Source: Lactuca virosa
Lineage: Eukaryota; Streptophyta; Magnoliopsida; Asterales; Asteraceae
NCBI GenBank assembly: GCA_928212115.1
Contig: CAKMRJ010005634.1
Span: 177,037,270-177,101,269, forward strand
DNA length: 64,000 nucleotides
Direction: 5' to 3'
Both the position numbers and the translations under genes were made by a program. The notes under the pieces are model-generated. The model worked only from the letters and a program-made list of their open reading frames with translations. It was not told the DNA's origin and made no database searches. Positions 1-11,173 of the stretch are shown here, one piece after another. The number at the start of each line of letters is the position of its first letter. Position 1 is the stretch's first letter.

Positions 1-591
1 AGGTTATTTAATTAGTCATTGATCAAGAATTAATTTGGAATTAATTAAGTGATCAAAAGAGACTAATTAATATATGGGTATTGTGTAAATCATTCATTCG
101 TATATATGTGGGCTTGTGATCCAAGCTTACTTATGTTGGACTAAGTCCATGGGGTGACCCATGGATACTCCATGGAGGTTAAAATCCATGGAGCATAAGG
201 AATGGGTAAAGTTAGGAGTTACATGGTGTACCCTAATAAGCCACCATATAACAGAATCCCATGAGCTCAAGAAATCGTGCACTAATTGTGAGATGTGAGG
301 GCTAAGATTTTCAAGAGAGATGTTCAAGTTTCTCTCAAGTTATTCCAAGTGTATTTGGTTGTTGATGTGAACCATTGAGGTGTCACACTTGGGGCACTAG
401 GCCTCACGCTTCATGAAGACATTTGACTCAAAAGAGGTATGTATTCTATCTTGTTATATCTTATTTTTGTATGCTAGATTAGGATAATACCTTGGATGTT
501 CATAAGTGTATGTAGAATAGAGAAAACATAGATCCAAGTATTTTAGTGTTGCATGTACACTTCAGAGTGTTAGAATGCTCATAACCCAACA
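1..591 (+). repeat. 5' LTR of Copia A (3' part only)
   Basis: The sequence from position 1 matches 6684-7275 with scattered differences and ends in CCCAACA directly before the primer site. The start of this LTR lies outside the window. The TATA-like sequence at 246 is altered (TATAACA) compared with TATAAAAG in the 3' LTR. Confidence 0.93.
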
Positions 592-592
592 A

Positions 593-604
593 TGGTATCA
601 GACC
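593..604 (+). other. Primer-binding site of Copia A
   Basis: TGGTATCAGACC starts two bases after the 5' LTR. It differs by one base from TGGTATCAGAGC, the usual complement of the initiator-methionine tRNA 3' end used by plant LTR retrotransposons. Confidence 0.9.
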
Positions 605-1709
605 AGGTTTGTTTTCTTGTTTATACTTGCAAAGTAGCTGAAAAACGAGTTGGATGCTAGTATTCGTTGTTTTGGCTGGAATTGGACTAGGAACATTACC
701 CTAGAATGTTTTGGACTTATAAACTTGTTTTTGATGTGGTAATGTTCATGCTAATCCAATTTCAAAGATAATGTCATAATTTTCAAGATTGTATTAGTTT
801 GTATGTTCATGCTAATTTCTTGAAAGATTATGATTTGAATTATCTTGTTCTTATGAGGTTCTTAGATTAATAGAAAGTTTTTGTGATAATAGTGTTTTCA
901 ATCCATTTTAATCTAAGAGTTGATTCCAAGTGTGTTTTTGTAACTTGTCCTCAAGTTATATGAAAAGTCACATTTACGAATCATAAAACTCATAAAAGTT
1001 GGCAAAGGTTACAAAATGAAGAGTCTAGTTCTAATTAATTGTTTTATGACTCCATAACTTGTGTCAAGTTATGGAGGTTCAAGAATCCTTCATTAAATTA
1101 AAAAAAAAAGTGTACCTTAATTAGTTCCATAAGTTACATAAAAAAACGTTAGTTTTTTTATTAATTAGTTTAAAGTCTTCCATAACTGTCCTCAAGTTGG
1201 GAACTTGAAGAGTTTTTTTTAATTAAAACTACTTTAAACTCTAGTTATGGAATTAATTAGTTTTGAATATGTTTCAACACTTGCCCTCAAGTTTTGGAAT
1301 TTAAAAGTTTTTACTTATGAATACTTTAATTCCAAGTTAGCCCTTAGAATTTTAAAAGTTAAATTCAACCCTTATACTTTATAATATTATAAGTTTAATA
1401 ATATTTATATATGCATAAGATAAGTCAGTCTTACCGTTAGTAGGCCTCATTCACGAAGCCGGTCTATAAGGGGGTATAAGGTTACTGCCTATAAAATGGC
1501 AGTTTAATGGGTGTCCACTCTCACCCACCGCTTCCTTGACGGTGAGGGTCGTTAGCCGAACGGGTAGGACAAGGACTTAATTCTCCTTTCATTAAAATAT
1601 TAATGAAATACTAAGTAACTAAACTCTTATTAATACCCGATCTTAGTTACTTAGGAAAATGTGAATTTGTTGCTAACCATGAAATTACACTTTGCACTTT
1701 GCTTAAGTC

Positions 1710-1743
1710 GTTAGTGGAGCGTGTGGTTAACCGGCACACTAAC
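1710..1743 (+). other. Leader hairpin 1 of Copia A
   Basis: The arms GTTAGTG and CACTAAC are perfect inverse complements around a loop containing the palindrome GGTTAACC. The same architecture recurs in Copia C at 16058-16093. Confidence 0.75.
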
Positions 1744-1790
1744 CTGGACTTAACAAGGTAGGCAAAGGGTAACTTAATATTTATCATAGT

Positions 1791-1826
1791 ATCGGTGGAG
1801 CTGTGTGGGTTAACTGGCACACTGAT
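1791..1826 (+). other. Leader hairpin 2 of Copia A
   Basis: The arms ATCGGTG and CACTGAT pair with one G-U wobble. The loop resembles that of hairpin 1, but the arm sequences differ. The positional counterpart in Copia C is at 16141-16176. Confidence 0.7.
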
Positions 1827-2319
1827 TAAGGGGTAAATATTAAGGGTACCAAGTATATTTGCATGGTTATTCACACCTTGTTTTGTGTGATCCTCGCCCC
1901 AGTCACAAAACCTGAAGGGCACACTCAAGATTGAAACATGCCTTTTGAACAGTTCAATGAATCTCAAAGATCTAGGACTTTCAAATCCAATTAAACTAAT
2001 AAATGATTTCGTTTTTCATGGTGAAATTGGTGATCGTCATTCACCTACCTTCAAAATATTTTATAGCTTGGATTACGGCATCCCTCTTCTAAGTTATAAA
2101 ATAGTTTTGTGGTCCTAGCCTTAATATTTCATATTGGGTGTCATATTAAGGACTTTAAATCAACTATCTTGAATATCTCCCAAAAAGATGTCTGGTCTAG
2201 ACATTTATGATCTTCCCAAATCTCTGAAACAAGCTTCCTAAATGAAGATGATTGTCCCATGGATATCATACTTCTTTCACCTCCTCCATTATTCTCCCTA
2301 ACCCACAAGTTCCTAAAAA

Positions 2320-4110
2320 GTTTAAGGTCACTCAAGCCCTATTGGCAAGGCAAGGTCTAGGTGTGATCACTCTTGAGATGTAGTCACATATTGACAAGCC
2401 GGAGAGTTGGGTGTCAAAGTCTTGAGAAAGTTGGTGGCTCAACTACTTTCTAAGTCACATAGTGAGTTCTTTTGGAATCCTATGAAACAGACTAAGACAA
2501 GACCCTTAATGATCTTATCTATTTGCTAAGATCAACTTCCTAAAACGCCTATGGACATTGACAATGATGACATTGGATATCCAGTAAAAGCTCTTCCTTC
2601 CCAATGGAAAGGATCGCCATAGTCAACTTGGTTGACCCAATGGTAAAGAGAGAGGCGAAGTCTGAGATAGTCCCATTATCAAGGTCATAGGTAACTATTG
2701 CCAAAGGAAGGGGCATTGGTTACGAAGCTGCCAAATTTACCTAAGGATGTTAAAGTCAATAAGTTTGGCTCTACTTCAGGTAAAGTCCATTGTCTAACTC
2801 TATTAAGTACATGCTGATTCTGATCGCGAAGATGGATTTCAATCGCATGGTTCGGTGATCAGAATTTTGGGCTATTACTTAAGAGTTATGATATTTATAT
2901 TGCTTAGGAATAGATAACAACAAGGTTTTCATATGGATTGTAAGGATAAGTTTTTCCGCAAAGTTATAAATAAAAGAAAAAGGTTTTGATTTTATTTATT
3001 TTAAGTATCCTTACAATGGCATTTGTGAAAAGTTGTTGCTTATAAGATTCCATTGATAGCAATATTGGAAAAATGGATTTGATTCTTTCGGTTGTGGTAG
3101 TGTCTAATATTACCAAATAAGGAAAGATTCTCATCACCCAAGGTTCAATTGGACCGAAACTTGGAATCATGCAAGTTGTATAGTATGATGAATGAGAACT
3201 TTCAGCTTGGAAAATTAAGACTAATTCCTTATGTGAATAAGGAAAGGACTAAGGGATCGAGTACACATTCTTGTGCACTGGTCAAGTCCACCACAAAAGA
3301 TCAAGAAGACTATTCGTCATGATTACTTAAGTTCAGTAAATATGGTTATACTTATAAGTTTAAGTATAAGTCTGTAGCATTGGAGAAGTTTCAATGTGAG
3401 ACAGAACGAATAAGAAGAATCAAAGTTTGGCAGAAAGATAAAAGTTTCTCAAATCTGAAAAGATGGGAGAGTACTTTAGTATCATGTTTATGATCATCTT
3501 AATGATTAAGATACCATATCACAATTGGTCCTCTAAAGTCATCTTAGTGCATTCTTATGACTAAGAAGAGGAGTCATGAATTGTTGAAATGGTTAAATCA
3601 AAAAGATGAGTCATACTTCGTTCCAAAACAATTCTTAGAGTCATACTCCAAGATTGTAACTTGAGTGACATATCTTAAGGGGTTTGTTAACACTAGTCAA
3701 ATGTAAGAGTAAAAGGTTATATACTCTTGTACATTTGAAATTGGTAAGTTGTGATGTTTTGGATAAAACAGAGACCAACTTAGGCCAATTGTGTAAAGTG
3801 TTAGTCTTGATAAAGAATCCGCACTATCTCTTGAATATTTGACAAGGGAGTCTTATATGTCAAGAGACAGTGGGAGTCTTAAAGCTCTTGAAAGTTTCAA
3901 GACTTAATCAAGAATAAAACCTAAAGTCCTTCACTAGCACACGACTTGAGGTTTATAACCTATCGTGTTGAATTTTTTGTGCCTATTCAAGTTGGCTTTG
4001 CATAGGAGTTCTGAGAGTTCTGAATTGGTTGCACAACTACTTGGAAGCAATGGCAGGCACCTGAGCTGCCAAATGGCAAGAATTTAAGATTGCACAAGTT
4101 TAATCAATAT
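2320..4110 (+). pseudogene. Decayed gag-pol of Copia A
   Basis: No frame stays open, but fragments are recognisable. At 2699-2731 one frame gives the second half of a gag zinc knuckle (Cys, four residues, His, four residues, Cys); the first Cys is replaced by Gly. Near 3375-3490 fragments in shifted frames resemble the integrase core of Copia C just after its second catalytic Asp. Near 4035-4080 a fragment resembles the RT leader found in Copia C at 19015-19065. Order and strand agree with Copia gag-IN-RT, with large losses between them. Boundaries are approximate. Confidence 0.65.
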
Positions 4111-5690
4111 GAGTTTGGATTTGTCACTAACCTTGTCTTGTGATTATGGTTTTGACAAATTCAAATGGATAAGAACACATACACTATTAAATCTAAGTGT
4201 CATAAGGTTTCTCTCCGATTCATGAAAATGATGGTGAGGAAACACTTTCACTAAGTAGATTTTAGCTAGATAGCAATTGTGATATTTGCATTCTCAAAGT
4301 TGTTAGTGGAGCGTGTGTGGTTTACCGGCACACTAACATGGACTTGTGAGAAGTGGCAAAGGTCTAAACAATTGAGACTATGATTACGACATCCCTTTTC
4401 ATAGTTCTAAAATTGTTTAGACACATGTGAGCTATCTAAGAGAGGTGTATGATTTGATAAAGTTTTATCAAAACAATCTAGTATCAGAAATCTGAACTTT
4501 GGTAAGAAAGTCAGCTGATTTCTGAGTACATGTCAAAGCTAGTGGGAGCATAAGTGTTATGCTAATAATCATCATGTTAGTGGGAGCATGATAAGTATGA
4601 CAAAGGTTGCAAGTTAGCAATGTTAATTATAGAAAACAAAAGTTTCAATTCGTGAGGTTGCAGGGGTTGAAAAAGTTGTTTTGCTATAATTAAGGGAGAG
4701 GAAATTATACTTCATTTCAATTCTAAAAGCTTAGATTGAGATTTTAATCGTATTTAATCAAGGATATATATATATATGAATTTCATGTTGGAATGGCTCA
4801 ACATAAGGAATTCTATATATGGGTCCATTATTTGCGTTCTAAAATTCGATTATGATTACGACATCCCTTTTCATAATCTGAATTTTGAGAACTTGGCAAA
4901 TTGAAATGGAAATATTATAGCAAAAGACTGGTTTAGTCTTTATGTGAGACATCATGAATCGTGTCCCATATGCTTCGGATATAGGATCGATTACATGTGC
5001 TATATTCATCCTTTCTAAAATTTTCCAAATGCCTGGGGCATTATGAAGGGAAAAGGTCTAGAATTGGATATGACTAAATGATTAAGCAATTGTCGAGGAC
5101 AATCTAAGGTTTACCAAAGATTGGTTGCTCAAGGACAGTTGGAAGTATAATGTTAATTCTGGAAGGACCATATTGACATAATCTGTAAGGAGGCAACTCT
5201 TGTTCAGAAGTGATAGTCAAAATGGAATATGGAAATGTTTCAAAGTTAGAAATTATTCAATCTGCGTAAGATTAGGAAACTTAATGAAATAAGGATGTTT
5301 CCAAGGAGCTGATCTCCTTTGGAATGCTCTGTAATGATTGTTGTCAAGTCTTTCTGACTTCGTGCATAATCATTAAGAGGATCAATGCATATAAGTTTAG
5401 AATCTAACAGATTTCAGTAAATGGCATGAAATTTGGGATTCTTGCATTTGCAGTAAGGATTTGGGACTGTGAAAAGAAGATCATTGGAGTGATGTTCAAT
5501 TGATCTATTTTACAAAGTAAAGATCATAGACAAACATAGTATGCATACTTGGTGTATGACATGACTAGTGTTTAGAAAACATAGTGTACATGCTTGGAGC
5601 ATGGGACAACTATTGTTTTAAATTCAAGTATGAAGTTGATAAAACCGAAACAATGAATAATGAGTAATCAGTATGGTGATAAATAAAAGT
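4111..5690 (+). other. Internal Copia A sequence with no recognisable gene
   Basis: By position this should hold RT and RNase H, but I cannot find their motifs. It contains a third copy of the leader hairpin at 4302-4337 and two copies of the phrase GATTACGACATCCCTTTTCA (about 4381 and 4855) that resemble the leader phrase near 2072. Part of the leader therefore seems to have been duplicated inward. Confidence 0.6.
4302..4337 (+). other. Third copy of the leader hairpin inside Copia A
   Basis: The arms GTTAGTG and CACTAAC match hairpin 1 exactly. The downstream text resembles the text after hairpin 1, including the shared word GGCAAAGG. It lies about 2.6 kb downstream of the leader, where coding sequence is expected. 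Confidence 0.65.
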
Positions 5691-6512
5691 GTTTATTTAT
5701 ATTCATAAGGTTTGATACCATATTTGATTCATTTATTCTTGTGTTTCACTTTGCATGTTTTGACTTCCAGAATAACTAAGTCGCTCTTCCTGAATGATTA
5801 AGTTATTCAAACCATCCACAGTCGGTCATATGTTAGAAGTAGATATGAATCAAGACTGTCATGGGTTGGTTTGTAGAGGTCCAAGTTGGTGGACAAAAGT
5901 GGTGCTACAACACTCATGAGTGCTCATAAGCTCTGAGTATTGGATTCAACCCGCACTCATTTGACTCACTTCATGGATTTTATCACGAGTGATCATGAGA
6001 CGATAATATCTTATATTCTTCAAACCTAGAGATATAAGTTGTTACTATGAGTTGGTTATACATTGATTGCACGAAAACGCATTGGTAACTCGATGTTATA
6101 AAACGTGCCTTTGTGTATGATTCAACAAGTAGTAGAACAAGCCATATGAGTCGAAGTTTATCCATTCCTTTTACCTTCGGGATAAAAGCGATATCTGTGG
6201 GCCCCTCGATGATTTAAAGATGATACATGTGAGTGCTTGGCCAAGCTAGGACTGATCTGATTTGTTCAATCAGTCAGTCATCATGAATCGGAAATCGGGA
6301 AACAACAAATGCACAGAGAGAATGATTGATAATCCATGTCTCAGTCCATATGATATCTAGAATGGAGGAATATATGATCCCTTATCTAATGGACAAGTCA
6401 TTGACAAAGTTCAGAGTTCATCGACAAGGTCAGAGTTCGACATAAGCTTTTGAGAGCTACGATTGCTGATCGGTTCCTGAAGTCATACGCAATTATAGTT
6501 TTAGACTTATCC
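5690..6512 (+). other. Conserved 3' non-coding region of Copia A
   Basis: This stretch aligns with the region between the pol stop and the 3' LTR of Copia C (20640-21410). Shared marks are GCATGTTTTGACTTCC, CCACAGTCG followed by CATATGTT, and the palindrome ATCACGAGTGAT (5982-5993 here, 20914-20925 in C). It is much better conserved than the coding part. Confidence 0.8.
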
Positions 6513-6523
6513 AAGTGGGAGAC
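6513..6523 (+). other. Polypurine tract of Copia A
   Basis: AAGTGGGAGAC lies directly before the TGTTGGA start of the 3' LTR and is identical to the tract of Copia C. Confidence 0.9.
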
Positions 6524-7275
6524 TGTTGGAATAATGTCTAAGTCCATAACTATAATTGGTAAGACTTGACCCGACCCGGCATGGTCCATTTGGGTTGCAT
6601 GGCATCATGCATTTGGATAGACTATAATGAGAGAAATAACACTTAAGGTTGGTTAATATATTATAAGTTCTAATATATTAATAAGGTTATTTAATTAGTA
6701 TTGATCAAGAATTAATTTGGAATTAATTAAGTGATCAAAAGGAGACTAATTAATATATGGGTTGATTGTGTAAATCATCATTCTTATATATGTGGGCTTG
6801 TGATCCAAGATTCCTTATGTTGGACTAAGTCCATGGGGTGACCCATGGATACTCCATGGAGGTTAAAATCCATGGAGCATAAGGAATGGGTAAAGTTATG
6901 AGTTACATGATGTAACCCTAATAGCCACCATATAAAAGAATCCCATGGCTCAAGAAATCGTGCACTAATGTGTGAGTGTGAGGGCTAGATGATTTCAAGG
7001 AGTGTTCAAGTTTCTCTCAAGTTATTCCAAGTGTATTTGGTGTTGTGTGAACCATTTGAGGTGTCACACTTGGGGCACTAGGCACTCAAGCTTCATGAAG
7101 ACATTCTACATCAAAGAGGTATGTATTCTATCTTGTTATATTTATTATTTTGTATGCTAGATTAGGATAATACCTTGGATGTTCATAATTGTATTTTATA
7201 ATAGAGAAAACATAGATCCAAGGTATTTAGGGTTGCATGTACACTTAGGAGTGTTAGAATGCTCATAACCCAACA
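6524..7275 (+). repeat. 3' LTR of Copia A
   Basis: Begins TGTTGGA and ends CCCAACA, so it has TG...CA ends with short inverted termini. It is 752 bp long. Its last 590 bp match the sequence at 1-591. It shares its first 30 bases almost exactly with the LTR of Copia C. Confidence 0.95.
6831..6938 (+). promoter_or_regulatory. LTR promoter of Copia A with four CCATGG palindromes
   Basis: TATAAAAG at 6931-6938 is the likely TATA box. CCATGG occurs four times upstream at 6831, 6843, 6854 and 6870; the first two form the larger inverted repeat CCATGGGGTGACCCATGG. The same four sites are kept in the 5' LTR (147, 159, 170, 186). Promoter function is inferred from position in the LTR. Confidence 0.6.
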
Positions 7276-7698
7276 AATCTGTCGACGATGACCCATATGG
7301 TATCAAGTCCACCCGTTGTCTTGGGCAACTTGGTTATGAAGTCCATAGTGATCCGCTCCCACTTCCATTCAGGTACCTCCGGCTGTTGTAGAAGACCGGA
7401 GGGTTTCTGGTATTCGACCTTGACCTTGGCGCAAGTAAGGCATTTACTTACGAAGGTAGCAATCTCTGCTTTCATGTTAGGCCACCAGTATAGCTTTTTA
7501 AGATCCAGATACATCTTATCTAAACCTGGGTGGACGGAATAACGAGTGTTGTGTTTCCTCGGTCATGACCAAGTCTCTGAAGCCACCATGTTTCGGTGTC
7601 CAGATCCGATCCATGAGGTATAAGGCTCCGCCACCCTTGACTTCCAAATTTTTATCCATCCCTCTTAGGGTTTCACTCGCCACATTTTCAGGTTTCAA
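7276..7698 (-). pseudogene. Integrase N-terminal part of Gypsy B, truncated and frameshifted
   Basis: The minus strand encodes in two frames (7516-7698, then 7263-7514) a stretch ending in the HHCC zinc-binding region: YWWPNMKAEIATFV, then CLTCAKVK, then WERITMDFITKLP and IWVIVDR. These are hallmarks of Gypsy integrases, which insert the cDNA into the chromosome. The last real residues are just before 7276, where Copia A interrupts the core; the remaining codons of that ORF come from the Copia LTR. Most of the catalytic core is therefore not in the window. Confidence 0.9.
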
Positions 7699-8216
7699 AG
7701 CGTCGAGCTGAGCCTCCTTAAGTGTGAATGGATAGTCATAGTCAATGATTTGACTCTACGACCTGAGTATTCTTTCCGACTTAGGGCGTCGGCTACTACG
7801 TTGGCTTCACCCGGATGATAACGAATTTCATATTCGTAATCACTGAGTAGCTCGACCCACCGTCGTTGTCTCATGTTGAGCTCCTTCTGGTCGAATATAT
7901 GTTGTAGGCTTTTATGGTCTGTAAAGATAGTACTTTTTGTACCATACAGGTAGTGTCTCCAGATCTTCAGAGCAAACACAACTGCTCCTAGATCAAGATC
8001 GTGGGTGGTGTAGTTGACCTCGTGTGTCTTCAGGTGTCTCGAGGCATAGGCGATGACCTTATCTCGTTGCATCAGAACACAGCCGAGCCCTTGATTTGAA
8101 GCATCGCAATAGACAACGAAGTCTTCTATCCCTTCGGGGAGGGATAGTATTGGTGCGGTGCACAAGGCTTGCTTGAGCGTTTGGAACGCTCTCTCTTGCT
8201 TCTCTTCCCCAGTCAA
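7695..8216 (-). pseudogene. RNase H region of Gypsy B
   Basis: The translated frame shows the usual Gypsy RNase H marks in order: FVVYCDASNQGLGCVLMQ with the first catalytic Asp, VIAYASRHLKTHE, LGAVVFALKIWRHYLYG, FTDHKSLQHIF, and VVADALSRK near the C-terminus. RNase H degrades the RNA strand during cDNA synthesis. It should be continuous with the RT frame, but a frameshift near 8215 separates them, and another frameshift near 7740 separates it from integrase. Confidence 0.9.
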
Positions 8217-9825
8217 AGGCCACGCCCTTCTGGGTCAATGTTGTTAGAGGTTTCGTAATTCGGGAGAAGTTCTGAATGAACCTGCAATAGTAGCCAGCGA
8301 GACCTAGAAATTGACGAATTTCTGTAGGTGTCTTCGGTGCTGACCAGTTCTCAATGGCCTTGATTTTGGAAGGGTCCACGTGAATTCCCTCTTCACTAAC
8401 TACGTGGCCCAAGAATTCGACTCTTCGAATCCAAAATTCGCACTTGGAGAACTTCGCATAGAGCTTCTCCGATCGTAATGTTTCTAAGACTTGACGAAGA
8501 TGTTGACTATGTTCCTCCTTACTACGAGAGTAGATGAGTATGTCATCGATGAAGACGATGACGAACTGATCCAAGTAAGGATGACACACCCTATTCATTA
8601 AATCCATGAATACTGCGGGCGCGTTAGTTAATCCGAATGGCATCACTACGAATGCGTAGTGCCCATAACGAGTTCGGAAGGCTGTCTTGGGAACTTCCTC
8701 CTCTAACACTCGTAGTTGGTGGTACCTGGATCGTAGATCTATCTTCGAGAAGTAGTTGGCTCCTTGAAGTTGATCAAATAAATCGTCAATGCGGGGTAAG
8801 GGATAACGATTCTTAATGGTAAGCTTGTTGAGTTCCCTGTAGTCGATGCACATACGAAACGATCTGTCTTTCTTCTTGATGAACAAGACCGGTGCTCCCC
8901 ATGGTGAGAAGCTTGGCCTAATGAATCCCTTCTGGAGAAGTTCGTTAAGCTGACTGGAAAGTTCCTGCATCTCCGCTGGTGCCAGACGATATGGAGATTT
9001 GGCTACTGGAGTAGCCCCTGGCACTAAGTCGATTCTGAACTCGACTTGGCGTTGTGGTGGTAATCCTGGAAGTTCTTCTGGAAAGATGTCGAGAAAGTCG
9101 CGTACTTCTGGGATGTTCTGAATATCTTTCACTTCTTGACTCGTATCGACGATGTGTGCGAGGAATGCATGATATTCCTTTCGCAAGCACTTCTGAGCTT
9201 GTATGCACGAAATGATGCGAAGGTTCGTACTAGGTTTGTCGTCGTAGATAACTAGAGTTTCGCTGTTAGGAAGGTTAAGACGAACTGCTTTTTCAAAGCA
9301 CAAGATGTCGGCGTGATGAAGACTCAACCAATCCATGCCGATAATGACGTCGAAACTTTTAATTGGGACCGGCATGAGGTCTATCTTGAAAGTATGGCCA
9401 TCTAAAGTTAGAGTACAACCTACGTATGTGCAGTTAGTACTTTCTGTTTTCCCGTTTGCCATTTCTATAGTGAATGATTTATCTAGTGCACGTGGTTTTT
9501 GTTTAAGCAGGTGTGCAAATTTCTGGTTTACGAAACTTTTCTCCGCTCCACTGTCCAAAAGTATGCAAGCATATGAGTTATCGAGGAGAAACGTACCAGT
9601 AACTATTATAGGATCAGCTACAGCTTCCTCGTGGCCTATGGCCAGAACTCTTCCTACTCTGCCAGCTATCCCTGCCTTAGGGCAGTTCCTCTTGTAGTGG
9701 CCCACTTCGCCACAACCGTAGCAAGCTTGGCCCACACCGGCGTTAGGAACTTGAGCGGTCGGCCTTGCTGGAGTCTTGCAGAAACGGGCAGTATCCCTCC
9801 TTCTGTTGCAGTTAGTGCACTGCAT
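8059..9825 (-). pseudogene. Protease and reverse transcriptase of Gypsy B (588-codon frame)
   Basis: Domains in order: a zinc knuckle of form Cys-X2-Cys-X4-His-X4-Cys (CYGCGEVGHYKRNC), an aspartic protease with LLDSGAEKSFV and VIIGMDWL, then a Gypsy RT with FRIDLVPGATPVAKSPYRLAP, WGAPVLFIKKKD, MCIDYRELNKL, FVVMPFGLTNAP and the catalytic FIDDILIYS. One usual Gly in the LRSGYHQ motif is Arg. The domains are open from the zinc knuckle through most of RT, but the last roughly 50 codons after FDWG are out of frame. The true N-terminus (gag) lies upstream in other frames. It is one of the best preserved polyprotein pieces in the window. Confidence 0.93.
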
Positions 9826-10803
9826 TTCCCGACAAGGTCCGTTGTGGTGGAAGGTGCATTTGTTGCACTTCAGAAGATTACCGGCATAAGGCTTAGCTGG
9901 TAAGGGATTAGCAAGGACAACAGGAGTTACCGTGGCAACATTGATTGTAACTAGTTGTTGTCTCTTTGAGGATTCTTGCGAAGTCCCGCTTTTCCTCTTG
10001 TTCCACCCCTTTTCTTGTTGTTGTTGTTGTTTCCCTTTTGTTGCTCGGGTGTAGAAATCGTTGGGTTCTGGTAGTTTCCGTGATCTATAAGAGATTGTGC
10101 CAGCTCTTTAGCGCTGTCAAAAGTAACAGGCCTTGATGTTTAACACACTTGACTGGATCTGGGGCGATAGTCCCTAAATATATCTCTCTATTTTCTTGCT
10201 CTCTAGAGCAACCATATCAGGGCAAAGAATTGCCAGATCACAGAATCTATTAGTATAGGTTGATATGTCAGAACCAACCATTACAAGACCCCATAGTTCC
10301 TGCTCGAGTTTTGGAATTTCCCCTCGTGGACAGTACTCTCTGATCAGCATGGCCTTCAAGTTCTCCCAGCTTATCGAATTTGCTACTATTAGGGTCAGTG
10401 ACTTAACGTGGCCATTCCACCAAGTTAAAGCCCTGTCATAAAAGGTACAAGTAGCAAACTTGACCTTATTGTTCTCTGGGCAGGCGCAGATTTCAAAGAC
10501 TACTTCTGTCTTTTCGATCCACTACCTTAAGATCATAACCCCTCCAGTTCCATTGAAATTTCTGGGTTTGGCATTCGTAAAATCCTTGTAGGTGCATTCC
10601 CGGGGGTGCCCATGGCTCTCGCCATGGTTAGAAATAGGCGCACCAGTTCCTGATCCACTAGGGACAGGAGTATTGATGTGTGACATGGCAGCCGCTACGG
10701 CCGCCGTGACAGCTGCTTGGAACATAGCAGCGTCGAACTGAGGAGGTGGTGGTATCGGTGTTTCGTTGTTATTGTTACGCCTCAGATTTCTGCGAGGAGG
10801 CAT
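9826..10803 (-). pseudogene. Gag of Gypsy B, frameshifted
   Basis: ATG at 10803 opens MPPRRNLRRNNNNETPIPPP, a typical plant Gypsy gag start, followed by an Ala-rich stretch and YKDFTNAKPRNFNGT. After a frameshift near 10525 the capsid domain continues (TWWNGHVKSLT, then ENLKAMLIREYCPRGEI, then LEQELW), with a stop at 10174. Basic and Gln-rich sequence and a first Cys cluster near 9830-9880 lead into the zinc knuckle of the pol frame. Gag would form the virus-like particle that packages the RNA. Confidence 0.85.
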
Positions 10804-11173
10804 CTTTTAACTATAAGTTTAGAAAGATGAAGATACTGATAATAATTTAATGGGAAAGGTGATGAAAATGACTCATGGACTAACTCTTCATAGCCCAACA
10901 ACACGATTGAATGTAGATCTAGAACTAACAGATGATAGCATTTGGATAATAATTTCCATGAGATTAGGTACCTGTCAATATTACTGGAATTACAGATGTA
11001 ACAAGTTCGGGAAAAATGGCCTAGTAGGAGGCCTTACATCAACCATGATGGGAAAAGTTTTGACAGGACTATGACCTAATCAAGACCTAACAGGTCTAAG
11101 ATTTACAAAGATAGGAAATTAGACCAGAGTTTTACATAACTAGGTTATATCCAAAAGAGAAGTCGATGAGATT

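Larger units (their letters stand above)
605..2160 (+). other. Non-coding leader of Copia A
   Basis: AT-rich leader without a credible ORF. Segments near 1425-1575, 1700-1830, 1860-1960 and 2065-2110 match the leader of Copia C (15765-15925, 16050-16180, 16200-16290, 16425-16450). The shared parts include a block beginning GTCTTACCGTTA and a conserved phrase GATTACGGCATCCCTCTTCT. Conservation is patchy rather than uniform, which suggests RNA-level constraint such as dimerisation, packaging or translation control. That role is inference. Confidence 0.75.
1..7275 (+). mobile_element. Copia A: degenerate LTR retrotransposon, left end outside window
   Basis: Two related LTRs (1-591, partial, and 6524-7275) flank a tRNA-Met-type primer site and a purine tract, so this is a plus-strand LTR retrotransposon. 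Its leader and 3' non-coding region match those of Copia C, which makes it Ty1/Copia. No long ORF survives. The LTRs differ by many substitutions and small indels, so it is an old copy. Its right end joins integrase sequence of Gypsy B at 7276, so it inserted into B. The expected 5-bp duplication at that side would be AATCT (7276-7280). The left flank is outside the window and cannot be checked. Confidence 0.92.

Noticed and set aside
9335..9903. Plus-strand ORFs opposite Gypsy B pol
   Set aside because: They are mirror frames of conserved protease and zinc-knuckle coding sequence, with no motif of their own.
10850..11074. 74-codon plus-strand ORF between gag and the extra ORF of Gypsy B
   Set aside because: It is antisense to the element, has no motif, and lies in a spacer.
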